A stretch of DNA of 48,477 bases. Source: Acidobacteria bacterium UBA2990. Lineage in GTDB: Bacteria; Acidobacteriota; Vicinamibacteria; Vicinamibacterales; UBA8438. The notes beneath the pieces were generated by a model. It was not told the DNA's origin and made no database searches. It saw only the letters and a list, made by a program, of their open reading frames with translations. The DNA is taken from contig DEAE01000014.1 in the NCBI GenBank assembly GCA_002347025.1, positions 91,721-140,197 on the forward strand. Reading direction: 5' to 3'. Below, in pieces: positions 1 through 8,333 of the stretch; position 1 is the stretch's first letter, and every line of letters begins with the position of its first letter. Both the position numbers and the translations under genes were made by a program.

Positions 1-338
1 AAGCCAAGCCGGTCATGGCGGGTGGCCAGTATCAATTCGTTAAAGGGCGATTTTCAGCAGGAGCGACGGTTGTGGCCGGATACTCTTTTAATAGTTTGGC
101 TGTCGACAAGAAGAAAGCCGCTTCCAACCGAGCGATTGCGGTCACAAATAGCTTTGCATGGCGTCCTGGGGCATGGGTGTGGTACGACCTTTTTCCGAAG
201 GTTGGACTTAATGTGGTCGGTGGCTACCTGTTCACAACCCCGGAGTTGACTATTGCGAATGATGACTCTGTCAGCAGTCGGCAGGTGAAGGCCAGTACTG
301 CGGTCTTGAAGGTCGGTATAGCCTACTGGATCTTTTAA
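1..338 (+). CDS. C-terminal end of an outer-membrane beta-barrel protein (partial)
   Basis: The reading frame is open from the window edge and stops with TAA at 336-338, so the start lies upstream. The visible ~110 residues alternate polar and hydrophobic residues in amphipathic strands (for example VGGYLFTTPELTI and AVLKVGIAYWIF) and end in Phe after an aromatic-rich strand. That is the usual C-terminal signal recognised by the BAM machinery in outer-membrane barrels. The specific family cannot be named from this fragment. An internal ATG at position 15 is in frame but is probably not the start. The Mla-type operon begins 44 bases downstream, so an envelope-lipid link is possible but unproven. 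Confidence 0.6.
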   Translation, partial: AKPVMAGGQYQFVKGRFSAGATVVAGYSFNSLAVDKKKAASNRAIAVTNSFAWRPGAWVWYDLFPKVGLNVVGGYLFTTPELTIANDDSVSSRQVKASTAVLKVGIAYWIF

Positions 339-382
339 ATTTGAGGTTAGGGCTCAAGGTGTGAACGACGTGTTAGGTTGAT

Positions 383-1201
383 GTGATACCTGGTACTCGA
401 GTGAAGGTACACGACATGCCAAGTTGGGTGAACGCGTTATTCGTCCTTCCGATGGCCCGTGTGGGCGATTCGGTGCTTTTTGCGGGGCGGGCTTTGGCCG
501 CAGCCTTGCGTCCACCATTTGAGTTTAAAGAGACGGCGAGACAGCTCTATGAAATCGGGTGGCTGTCCGTTCCGCTTGTTGCAGTGTCAGGTTTTGCTGT
601 AGGTATTGTGTTGTCGATGCACACACGCGCATCCCTGGAGCGGTTCGGAGCAGAAGCCTTGATTCCCGCGGCGCTTACCCTGGCGTTAGTTCGGGAGACA
701 GGTCCCCTGGTGGTCGGTTTACTTATATCGGGACGGGTGGGAGCTGGAATTGGAGCCGAACTTGGTGCGATGAAGGTGACCGAACAGATTGATGCCCTTG
801 AAGCGAGTGCTGTTGATTCCTTCAATTTCTTGGTTGTAACGAGGGTAGTGGCTTGCATCGTAGCTATGCCAATCCTGACAACGGTTATGAACTTTACAGG
901 CATCCTTGGAGGTTGGGCGGCTGAGTCCGCAGTGTCGGGTTTGGGGTTGTTTTCCTACCTTAGGGCAGCTTTTTCGATCGTGCAGTTTACCGATTATCTT
1001 CCGGGTACCCTCAAGACGATGGTGTTTGGATTTATCATCGCAATTACGGCCTCATATCTCGGAATTAATTCCTCGCAGGGAACTCAGGGCGTAGGACGAG
1101 CAGCGACCCGTAGTGTGGTTTTGGCGTCGGTGCTATTGATAGCTACTAACGTCGTGCTCGTTCGTTTGATTTTCTTTGTGTTCCCAGAGAGTGCCCAGTG
1201 A
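383..1201 (+). CDS. mlaE: MlaE-family ABC transporter permease
   Basis: Inner-membrane permease of an Mla/MCE-type lipid transporter, expected to pair with the ATPase encoded immediately after it. The ~270-residue chain has the family layout: an amphipathic N-terminal helix, then hydrophobic segments (VPLVAVSGFAVGIVLSM, LVVGLLISGRVGAGIGAEL, VVACIVAMPILTTVM, MVFGFIIAITASYLG, VLLIATNVVLVRLIFFV). The conserved loop GAELGAMKVTEQIDALE is typical of MlaE proteins and contacts the ATPase. The start used is GTG at 383; an ATG at 416, with GAAGG upstream, is a good alternative and gives 261 residues. The stop overlaps the next start (GTGA), which indicates translational coupling. Substrate (phospholipid or another hydrophobic molecule) is inferred from family only. 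Confidence 0.93.
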   Translation: MIPGTRVKVHDMPSWVNALFVLPMARVGDSVLFAGRALAAALRPPFEFKETARQLYEIGWLSVPLVAVSGFAVGIVLSMHTRASLERFGAEALIPAALTLALVRETGPLVVGLLISGRVGAGIGAELGAMKVTEQIDALEASAVDSFNFLVVTRVVACIVAMPILTTVMNFTGILGGWAAESAVSGLGLFSYLRAAFSIVQFTDYLPGTLKTMVFGFIIAITASYLGINSSQGTQGVGRAATRSVVLASVLLIATNVVLVRLIFFVFPESAQ

Positions 1202-1947
1202 GCCAGGGAACCCACCCGATTCAGCTTGAGCATGTTTCTAAGCGATTTGGCTCATTCCGGGTTCTAGATGATATCTCGCTTGATTTACCGAAGGGCGAGG
1301 CGACTGTGGTGTTGGGGCGAAGCGGTACAGGTAAGAGCGTGTTGCTCAAGCATATCGTGGGCCTCATGTCGCCTGACAGTGGACGTGTAGTCGTGCAGGG
1401 GCAAGAACTCACGGTCCTACCAGCGGCCGACGTTGCCTTGGTGCGGCGACAGATTGGCTTCCTGTTTCAGAATGCGGCGTTGTTTGATTCTATGTCTGTA
1501 GGGGAGAACGTCGAGTTTCCGATCAGGCGCCATACTCAACTATCCGACAGGAGTGTCAGGGCCCAGGCAAGGGAAAAGCTCGCTCTGGTAGGACTAGAGC
1601 AGGACTACGACAAGCTTCCAGGTGCGCTTTCTGGCGGGATGCGAAAGCGAGCCGGCTTGGCACGAGCGATGGCTCTGGACCCGGCGATTCTCTTGGTGGA
1701 CGAACCTAGCGCGGGGCTCGATCCGATTACTTCTGAAGAGATCGATGATTTACTCATTCGTGTAAAAAAAGAACTCGGGACAACTCAGGTTGTGGTGACG
1801 CACAACATTCCGAGCGCCCGCCGAATAGGAGACACGCTAGTTTTTTTACACAAAGGGCGAGTACTTGTGCGGGGTACCGCGGCTGAGCTTGAGCGAAGCA
1901 AGCACACTATCGTCGAGCAGTTCATGTCTTCCGAAGCTGGTGGGTAG
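1198..1947 (+). CDS. mlaF: MlaF-type ABC transporter ATP-binding protein
   Basis: Cytoplasmic ATPase subunit powering the MlaE permease. Visible motifs: Walker A GRSGTGKS at residues 40-47, Q-loop FLFQNAALFDSMSV near 89-101, signature LSGGM at 144-148, Walker B plus D-loop LLVDEPSAGLDP at 165-176, and an H-loop VVVTHN near 200. The FQNAALFDSMSVGENV stretch is characteristic of the MlaF/Ttg2A branch. Length (249 aa) is normal. The GTG start overlaps the mlaE stop by four bases. Gene order here is permease, ATPase, substrate-binding protein, whereas E. coli has mlaF before mlaE. Confidence 0.95.
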   Translation: MSQGTHPIQLEHVSKRFGSFRVLDDISLDLPKGEATVVLGRSGTGKSVLLKHIVGLMSPDSGRVVVQGQELTVLPAADVALVRRQIGFLFQNAALFDSMSVGENVEFPIRRHTQLSDRSVRAQAREKLALVGLEQDYDKLPGALSGGMRKRAGLARAMALDPAILLVDEPSAGLDPITSEEIDDLLIRVKKELGTTQVVVTHNIPSARRIGDTLVFLHKGRVLVRGTAAELERSKHTIVEQFMSSEAGG

Positions 1948-1993
1948 ACGGGAGTTGTAGGTCCTAGTTGAAGAAAATAGATGGAGGGTAAGC

Positions 1994-3391
1994 ATGGGGT
2001 CCCCACGGTTGGCCTTTGTTGGAACATTCGTTGCTGGTGGTTTGTTGTTGTTTGCGGTCGGCCTGTTCTTGATCGGGGATCGAAGGCAACTGTTTACTGA
2101 ACATTTTGAGCTTGAGGCTGACTTTGGGAATGTGACTGGCATTGTTATCGGTACCAGTGTTCGCCTAGCTGGACTTGAGGCGGGAGAGGTGTTGGGGTTG
2201 GAGATTCCTGCTGGCCCTGGGGAGCGATTCGCCGTTCGCATGCGGGTGCGCGAAGATTTGCGTCCGCTAGTGCGCACAGACTCGGTTGCGGCTGTCTTGA
2301 CTGATGGTTTGCTTGGCGCCGTGTTTATTCAGATTCGCTCGGGTAGTACTTCGGCTCCTGAAGTTGCGGATGGTGGTGCGATCCGAGGGGTCGATTCTAT
2401 CGAAATTGCTGATCTTATTGAAGAAGGTCGGGATACCTTTCGGGTGGTGGCCGATGAATTTTTAGGGTTGCGTGAACAGATGGCTGGCACTTTTTTGGCG
2501 TTGGGCGAAACGGCTGAGACCACTGCGCAGCTGATCAATGATGCAGGTGATGACATCCAGACGGTCACCAATGCCACTGCAGGCCTCATGGAGGATGTGC
2601 GGGCGATACTCGCTGATACGCGAACCCTGACTGGTGATCTTTCCGGCGGTCGTGGCACGGTTGGTAAGTTGCTTGGCGATGAGGCCCTTTACACCCATCT
2701 GGTTGGGACTGCCCAAGAAGCTGAAGCAACAATGCGGGCAGTCCGTGGGAGTGCCGAGCGTGTTGAACAACTTGTTGGTCAGTTTGGTGGTGAGGAAGGC
2801 CAAACAGCTAAGCTCCTGGCCGACGCGAGCGATGCAGTGAGGCTGGCTAGACACGCGATGTCTGACCTTGCAGAGAATACGGAGGCGATCAAGCGGAATT
2901 GGTTATTCCGGGGGTTTTTTTCTGAGCGCGGCTTCTACAATCTCGATGAATTGGCTTTGGACGAGTACCGGGAACTCTTAACTCGCGATCGGTATACCCC
3001 TTTAAGGATTTGGATCGATGGAGACTTGCTATTTGATACCGACTTAGATGGGCGTGTGGCGCTTGCCGTGGATGCTGATCGCCGGATCGACGAAGCCATG
3101 AGTGAGCTGCTAATTTACCCTCGTGATAGCCCCCTGGTTGTTGAGGGCTATGCCAGCGGAGGGGGTCGAGGCCAAGAATTTGTCAGTTCGCAAGCTCGGG
3201 CTGATGTCGTTCGGGATTACTTAGTTGCTGTATATGGGAGGGTGTCTACGATAACCGGCACGATGCCGATTGGTTCCGATGCGACTGAAAGTCCAGCAGG
3301 GGATGGAAGCTGGAATGGTGTTGCCCTCACGCTACTGGTTGACCCTCAGCACCTTACACGCGGTACCCATCCTGCGACAACTGAGCAGTGA
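1994..3391 (+). CDS. MCE/MlaD-domain protein with C-terminal OmpA-like domain
   Basis: Substrate-binding component of the Mla-type transporter, anchored in the inner membrane and facing the periplasm. Residues 6-27 form one membrane helix, residues ~35-118 are an MCE domain (FGNVTGIVIGTSVRLAGLE, then a DGLLGAVFIQI strand), and residues ~140-310 are a long, probably alpha-helical or coiled-coil region. Residues ~340-457 resemble an OmpA C-terminal domain: LVVEGYAS, then SSQARADVVRDYL and a GxxP-type turn. The Asp that usually binds peptidoglycan after the first strand (GYTD in OmpA) is Ser here, so cell-wall binding is uncertain. The start ATG has a strong GGAGG at 1983-1987. At 465 residues it is far longer than E. 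coli MlaD. It closes the mlaE-mlaF operon. Confidence 0.88.
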   Translation: MGSPRLAFVGTFVAGGLLLFAVGLFLIGDRRQLFTEHFELEADFGNVTGIVIGTSVRLAGLEAGEVLGLEIPAGPGERFAVRMRVREDLRPLVRTDSVAAVLTDGLLGAVFIQIRSGSTSAPEVADGGAIRGVDSIEIADLIEEGRDTFRVVADEFLGLREQMAGTFLALGETAETTAQLINDAGDDIQTVTNATAGLMEDVRAILADTRTLTGDLSGGRGTVGKLLGDEALYTHLVGTAQEAEATMRAVRGSAERVEQLVGQFGGEEGQTAKLLADASDAVRLARHAMSDLAENTEAIKRNWLFRGFFSERGFYNLDELALDEYRELLTRDRYTPLRIWIDGDLLFDTDLDGRVALAVDADRRIDEAMSELLIYPRDSPLVVEGYASGGGRGQEFVSSQARADVVRDYLVAVYGRVSTITGTMPIGSDATESPAGDGSWNGVALTLLVDPQHLTRGTHPATTEQ

Positions 3392-3488
3392 ATGGCTAGT
3401 TTGCGAAAGTGATCAATGTCTGGAGGAGGGCCGGAGCTGAGGGGTGTTGCTGGAAACCAGGCCTTGTTGGCGGGAGAGGAGCTGAGCA

Positions 3489-4103
3489 GTGATTTACGAG
3501 CTACGGACATATACGGTTAAGGTTGGCACCCTGCCTGAGGTGCTTAGGTTGTTTGAGGAGCGACTTGCACACCGGGAGAAGTACTCGCCTTTGCTAGGTT
3601 GTTGGTACACAGATATTGGGCCCCTCAACCAGTTTGTGCATCTCTGGGGATATGAGTCACTCCAGCAGCGTACTGAAGTTCGAGAAGCCTTCTCTGCCGA
3701 TCCAAATTGGCCACCCCCGATCATGGACCATCTCGTCGACATGAGGTCTGAGGTGATTGTTCCGTTTTCTTCGATTGGGAACGTGACCGGAGGTACGTTC
3801 GGACCGGTTTACGAACTCAGGAGTTACCAGTTGGAGCCAGGTAGCGGACCCCAACTCAAAGAGACATGGGACCCTATGCTGCTGGCCCGCAGTTCCCTCA
3901 GCAAGCCCTTGTTAATTGGGATAAGCGAGTTTGGTGCGCTTAATACCCTTATTCATATCTGGCCTTACCGGACGCTAGAAGAGCGCGCTGCGATTCGGGC
4001 CGATGCAGTGAAAAAAGGAGTGTGGCCGCCTCCCACTGCGCCACTGATCCAGAGTATGCGCAACGTAATTATGCTGCCGACCGGCTTCTCGCGACTACAG
4101 TGA
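3489..4103 (+). CDS. NIPSNAP family protein with two tandem NIPSNAP domains
   Basis: The 204-residue chain holds two similar ferredoxin-like NIPSNAP units. The first starts MIYELRTYTVKVG and ends near residue 97; the second starts VYELRSYQLEPG near residue 107. Each has the family's central FVHLWGYES / LIHIWPYRT strand and a WPPP turn near its end. No signal peptide is visible, so a cytoplasmic location is likely. The GTG start has a purine-rich GGGAGAGGAG about eight bases upstream. NIPSNAP proteins have no firmly established enzymatic reaction; some are fused to or neighbour oxidoreductases. The 97-base gap to the Mla genes means co-transcription is possible. Confidence 0.85.
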   Translation: MIYELRTYTVKVGTLPEVLRLFEERLAHREKYSPLLGCWYTDIGPLNQFVHLWGYESLQQRTEVREAFSADPNWPPPIMDHLVDMRSEVIVPFSSIGNVTGGTFGPVYELRSYQLEPGSGPQLKETWDPMLLARSSLSKPLLIGISEFGALNTLIHIWPYRTLEERAAIRADAVKKGVWPPPTAPLIQSMRNVIMLPTGFSRLQ

Positions 4104-4230
4104 GAAGGTTGCTGCACAATGCCGAGTGTGAGAGACGCTTTACCTGCTGGGTGTCAATCAGGCACAATTAGCCCGTCCGAGTTCGCCTAATGTTGGGGCC
4201 GCGGGTTGCCCAGAGTCTGCAGGGGGAAGT

Positions 4231-6750
4231 ATGCGGTTAGTCCAGAGCCGGAGTTGGAAAGGGTTGGGGTCGGTAAGGCTGGCTACTCAAGCCGTTCTGA
4301 ATCAGTTTGCGATAGCAATTTTGGTGTGGAATAGCTATGCAGGGGTTGTCTATGCCCAGTCGGAGTCATCTAACCAGTCCTCGAATGCTGTGGCCCAGAT
4401 GCTTGATGGCTTTTGCATCGGTTGCCATAATCAGCGCCTGCTGACCGCCGGGCTCGCGCTTGACGCGGTAGACCCAGCACATCCTGAGGCTCATCCCGAG
4501 GTCTGGGAGAAGGTCATTGCGAAGTTGCGCGCCGGGTCGATGCCTCCTCCGCGCCGCCCGCGACCAAGCGAGGTTACTTATAATGCGGTCGCGGGACATT
4601 TAGAGACTGCGCTTGACACTGCCTGGGCAGCTGGGCCGAACCCGGGCAGGGGGAATGCGGTGCATCGCTTGAATCGTACTGAGTACGCTAACGCGGTACG
4701 TGATCTTTTTGCCCTTGAAGTGGATGTTGCCTCATTGCTACCCGGAGATGAGACCGCCGATGGTAGTTTCGACAACTTTGCGGATGTCCTTACAATTTCA
4801 AGAACCCATCTTGAGCGTTATTTATCGGTTGCTCGGCAAGTGACCCGAGCGGCAGTTGGTCTGGCTCCACCGGCAGCAGGATTCGAAACCTTTGAGGTTC
4901 CCTTGCATGTGGTTCAGGATGGACGCCAGAGCGAGCAGTTACCCCTTGGTTCCCGAGGAGGGCTGGCAGTCCCCTACCACTTCCCGGTTGATGGCGAATA
5001 CGTGATCAGGGTTCGGTTACGCCGACAGTATCAGGCCTACCTCATGGGTATGGGCTGGCCACAGACGCTGGACGTACGACTCGATGGCCGCTTGGTTAAG
5101 CGTTTCACGGTTGGTGGTAACGCTCCAGGGCGGCCGGCTGCTTCTAGTTATGCTGGAGACGGCGAGCCGGGGTTTGCAGCAGACCCTGCCTGGGAAACCT
5201 TTATGCAGTTGACCGGTGATGCTGGTCTTGAGGTCCGTCTGCCAGTTGAGGCTGGTCCCCGCGACGTGGGCGTCTCCTTTGTTAGAGAACTGTGGGAGCC
5301 CGAAGGGTTACCCCAGCCGCTGCAAAGGGGGCGGGTCTTAACAAATGACCAAATTTATATGGGGTATGCCGCGGTTGAAGCGGTTGAGATCGGAGGCCCC
5401 TACGGTGCGACTGGGGGAAGCGGTGAAACGCCGAGTAGGCGGGCTATTTTCACATGCCGACCAGCCGGTGTAAGTGACGAGAAGCGTTGTGCCCGTGAGA
5501 TCTTGGCAAGATTGGCAAGGAGGGCCTACCGGCGACCGATTACCGACGAAGACTTGTCCGTGTTGCTAGAGTTTTTTAGCCAGGGTCGCCGTTTTGGTAG
5601 TTTTGATGCTGGTATCCAGTTTGCCCTCGAGCGCCTCTTGGTCGATCCAGATTTTCTCCTTCGTGTTGAACGAGACCCACAGCAGCTAGCGTCTGGTCAG
5701 ACGACTTACGAACTTAGCGACCTAGAAATTGCGTCTAGGTTGTCGTTTTTTCTCTGGAGTAGCCTCCCAGATGATGAATTGCTCTCGCTTGCAGAAGCAG
5801 GAGCACTTACCGCTCCGGGAGAGCTTGAGCGTCAGGCTAGACGATTGTTGGCCGACCCACGCGCTGTCGAGGCTCTGGTTAAAGACTTTGCCGCCCAATG
5901 GTTGAATCTGCGTAGAGTTGGCGAGGTCGTTGTCGATCCCAATCGCTATCCCAACTACGATGAGACTTTGCTGGAGTCCTTCAAGCAGGAAACTGAATTC
6001 TTTGTGGCCGAGAATTTGAGAAACGACCACAGTGTGACCGAGTTGCTCGATGCCGACTACACTTACGTCAATGAGCGACTAGCGCAGCACTATGGTCTTC
6101 CCGGGGTCTATGGCAGCCGCTTGCGAAAGGTGCATTTAGACGACTCTAGCCAGCGTGGGGGACTGCTTGCGCAGGGGGCGCTGTTGGCCACGACCTCCTA
6201 CCCGGATCGGACTTCGCCGGTGCTTCGTGGCAAATGGTTGCTTGATAACATTTTTGCTCAACCGGTTCCACCACCGCCACCTGACGTCGATACGACATTG
6301 GAGGAAGAGCTTGGGCGTCAGCAGCCCCTCACCATTCGGGAACGTCTCGCTCAGCATCGTAGTAGCCCGACCTGCGCTAGTTGCCATTCGGTGATTGACC
6401 CTCTCGGATTTGCTCTTGAAAACTTCGATGTGATCGGCGGGTGGCGAACGGTTGATGAAGCCGGGCAACCGGTTGATGCGACCGGTACTACAGCCAGTGG
6501 TGGGAAAATTGAGGGATTGGTCGGCTTGAGGGCGCTTTTGTTGGATGACCCGGAGCGGTTTCCACGCACCGTGACCGAGAAACTGCTAGCCTATGCATTG
6601 GGCCGCCCGCTTGAGTATTTTGACAGACCGACGGTGCGCAAGATCGTTCGTGAGGCTGCTGATAACGACTATCGGTGGTCTTCCGTGATAGCTGGGATTG
6701 TGCAGAGTGCGACCTTTCGGACACGAGCAGTCGAAGCTGCTATAAACTGA
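4231..6750 (+). CDS. DUF1592-type (PSD/PSCyt) exported cytochrome-like protein, cassette copy 1
   Basis: Large exported protein of a family abundant in Planctomycetes and Acidobacteria. Domains in order: signal-like hydrophobic segment (~24-42), PSCyt1-like haem site CIGCH at 62-66, PSD3/DUF1587 with HRLNRTEYANAVRDLF at 145-160, a beta-rich carbohydrate-binding-like segment (~225-390), PSD5/DUF1595 (ILARLARRAYRRP), PSD4/DUF1592 (ELSDLEIASRLSFFLWSSLP), PSCyt3/DUF1588 with a second haem site CASCH at 715-719, and PSD2/DUF1585 at the C-terminus. The two CxxCH motifs predict covalent c-type haems, hence electron transfer. The substrate is unknown; polysaccharide binding is only suggested by the middle domain. 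ATG at 4231 follows AGGGGGAAGT. The DUF1552 gene follows after 120 bases. Confidence 0.93.
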   Translation: MRLVQSRSWKGLGSVRLATQAVLNQFAIAILVWNSYAGVVYAQSESSNQSSNAVAQMLDGFCIGCHNQRLLTAGLALDAVDPAHPEAHPEVWEKVIAKLRAGSMPPPRRPRPSEVTYNAVAGHLETALDTAWAAGPNPGRGNAVHRLNRTEYANAVRDLFALEVDVASLLPGDETADGSFDNFADVLTISRTHLERYLSVARQVTRAAVGLAPPAAGFETFEVPLHVVQDGRQSEQLPLGSRGGLAVPYHFPVDGEYVIRVRLRRQYQAYLMGMGWPQTLDVRLDGRLVKRFTVGGNAPGRPAASSYAGDGEPGFAADPAWETFMQLTGDAGLEVRLPVEAGPRDVGVSFVRELWEPEGLPQPLQRGRVLTNDQIYMGYAAVEAVEIGGPYGATGGSGETPSRRAIFTCRPAGVSDEKRCAREILARLARRAYRRPITDEDLSVLLEFFSQGRRFGSFDAGIQFALERLLVDPDFLLRVERDPQQLASGQTTYELSDLEIASRLSFFLWSSLPDDELLSLAEAGALTAPGELERQARRLLADPRAVEALVKDFAAQWLNLRRVGEVVVDPNRYPNYDETLLESFKQETEFFVAENLRNDHSVTELLDADYTYVNERLAQHYGLPGVYGSRLRKVHLDDSSQRGGLLAQGALLATTSYPDRTSPVLRGKWLLDNIFAQPVPPPPPDVDTTLEEELGRQQPLTIRERLAQHRSSPTCASCHSVIDPLGFALENFDVIGGWRTVDEAGQPVDATGTTASGGKIEGLVGLRALLLDDPERFPRTVTEKLLAYALGRPLEYFDRPTVRKIVREAADNDYRWSSVIAGIVQSATFRTRAVEAAIN

Positions 6751-6765
6751 ATGGGTATTGTGTTT

Positions 6766-6811
6766 GTAGGGTAGGGCAATCTTGTTGGTAGGTTTGATTG
6801 TGGTAGGTAGG
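6766..6811 (+). repeat. Five GTAGG repeats in the DUF1592-DUF1552 spacer
   Basis: GTAGG occurs at 6766-6770, 6771-6775, 6788-6792, 6803-6807 and 6807-6811, inside a G/T-rich and C-poor stretch. It lies between the first DUF1592 and DUF1552 genes, where the second cassette has no spacer at all. Possible readings are a protein-binding repeat, a two-layer G-quadruplex or simple low complexity. Nothing in the sequence decides between them. Confidence 0.4.
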
Positions 6812-6835
6812 TTGTCGGAGTAGCTGGGAGATTGT

Positions 6836-6850
6836 GCGGGGATATCCCGC
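6836..6850 (+). promoter_or_regulatory. Small hairpin upstream of the first DUF1552 gene
   Basis: GCGGG at 6836-6840 and CCCGC at 6846-6850 form a perfect 5-bp GC-only stem around the loop GATAT. It ends 20 bases before the ATG at 6871 and just before the ribosome-binding purines AAAAAGAGAGG. It could insulate or modulate translation of the downstream gene. No T-run follows, so it is not a convincing terminator. Confidence 0.35.
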
Positions 6851-6870
6851 TATGAAAAAGAGAGGCACAT

Positions 6871-8211
6871 ATGACTTTCTTGAACAAGGCGTTGCCACGC
6901 AGGACCGTTCTACGCGGAATTGGTGCCGCAGTTGCTCTGCCAGTGCTCGACGCTATGCATCCGGCTTTTGTTCTGCGCGGAAGTGCAAGGGCGAAGCCTG
7001 TTCACCGGTTTCAGGCATTCTATGTTCCCAACGGAATGGCGATGCCTTACTGGACGCCGAAGGAAGAGGGACCCAAGTTTGGCCTTTCCCCGATTCTCGA
7101 ACCCTTGGGTGACTATCGTGACCAGATGATTGTTCTTTCGGGACTAAATGCCAGCTGGAACTACATTCATGCCGGTGCATCAGGGTCGTTTTTGACAGGA
7201 ACTACTCGGGGCGGACGGAGCGAGATTGAAATCCTCGCAGATGTCTCTATGGATCAGTTGCTCGCAAGGCACTTTGCGAATGAGACCCAAGTCCCATCTT
7301 TGGAGCTTTCTCTGGACCCACCGAACAATGCGGGGGCCTGCACGGGAAATCTGAGTTGCGTTTATACCCACACACTCTCCTGGCGAAGCCCCACGCAGCC
7401 GCTTCCGACCGAATGGAATCCCCGTGCCGTTTTCGAAACATTGTTCGGTGACAGTGGAACAACAAACCGGAAGGCACGGCAGGCTAGGTTGCTACAGCAC
7501 AAGAGCTTGCTGGACTCTGTTGGCGACAAGCTGGCATCTCTGCGGCGGGAATTGGGGCCACGGGATCGCGTTAAGGTTGATGAGTACACGGAGTCTTTAC
7601 GAGATGTTGAACGGCGTATCCAGAAGGCAGAGGAGCAGAGCGATCTGGAATTGCCGACACTTGAGCAACCTCAAGGTGCGCCGCCAGACTTCGAAGACCA
7701 CCTTGAGTTGATGTTCGACTTACAGGTGCTGGCGATGCAGTCTGACCTGACACGCGTGATTTCATTCATGATTGGCAAGGAACAGAGTGCGCGCCCATAC
7801 CCGCAGATCGGTGTCCCCGAGGCACACCATCCACTGTCTCATCACAACGACGTGCCCAAGTGGGTTGAGCACATGTCGAAGATCAACCGCTATCACACAG
7901 GGCTGTTTGCTAGGTATCTGGCTAAGTTACGTGCTACCCAGGACGGTGATGGATCCTTGTTGGATAACATGACGATTCTCTACGGATCTGGACTTTCGAA
8001 CAGCACGCGTCACTCTGGGCGGAATTTGCCTTTGATGCTAATGGGAGGTGGCGCCGGTCGGTTGCCGAGTGGTCGCCATCTAAAGTACACAGAGGAGCCG
8101 TCCATGGCGAATTTACTTGTTACCCTGATGGATAAGCTGGATGTTCCGGTTGACCATGTAGGAGGGAGTAGCGGGGCACTGTCGATCGACACGCTGACAG
8201 GGCTTCTTTAG
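6871..8211 (+). CDS. DUF1552 exported protein, cassette copy 1
   Basis: 446-residue member of the DUF1552 family. The N-terminus LPRRTVLRGIGAAVALPVLDA has a twin-arginine pair (residues 10-11) followed by a hydrophobic stretch, so Tat export is likely, as seen for many family members. Family landmarks include FYVPNGMAMPYW, the PILEPL turn, YTHTLSWRSPTQPLPTE and the C-terminal ILYGSGLSNSTRHS with LPLMLMGGG. The fold resembles the alkaline-phosphatase/sulfatase-related DUF1501 group, but catalytic residues are not clear to me and no reaction is assigned. Its partner is the DUF1592 protein encoded just upstream. The ATG is preceded by AAGAGAGG. Confidence 0.9.
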   Translation: MTFLNKALPRRTVLRGIGAAVALPVLDAMHPAFVLRGSARAKPVHRFQAFYVPNGMAMPYWTPKEEGPKFGLSPILEPLGDYRDQMIVLSGLNASWNYIHAGASGSFLTGTTRGGRSEIEILADVSMDQLLARHFANETQVPSLELSLDPPNNAGACTGNLSCVYTHTLSWRSPTQPLPTEWNPRAVFETLFGDSGTTNRKARQARLLQHKSLLDSVGDKLASLRRELGPRDRVKVDEYTESLRDVERRIQKAEEQSDLELPTLEQPQGAPPDFEDHLELMFDLQVLAMQSDLTRVISFMIGKEQSARPYPQIGVPEAHHPLSHHNDVPKWVEHMSKINRYHTGLFARYLAKLRATQDGDGSLLDNMTILYGSGLSNSTRHSGRNLPLMLMGGGAGRLPSGRHLKYTEEPSMANLLVTLMDKLDVPVDHVGGSSGALSIDTLTGLL

Positions 8212-8333
8212 AGAATAGCGTTCATGAGACTTAGTCCTGCGAATACCGACACCCGTTGCCCTAGTGGGTTTTATCGGCTGTTTGTAGGTTTAAATATGGG
8301 AGGGATGGGAAAGGTTCTCACCTCCGCTCAAAA

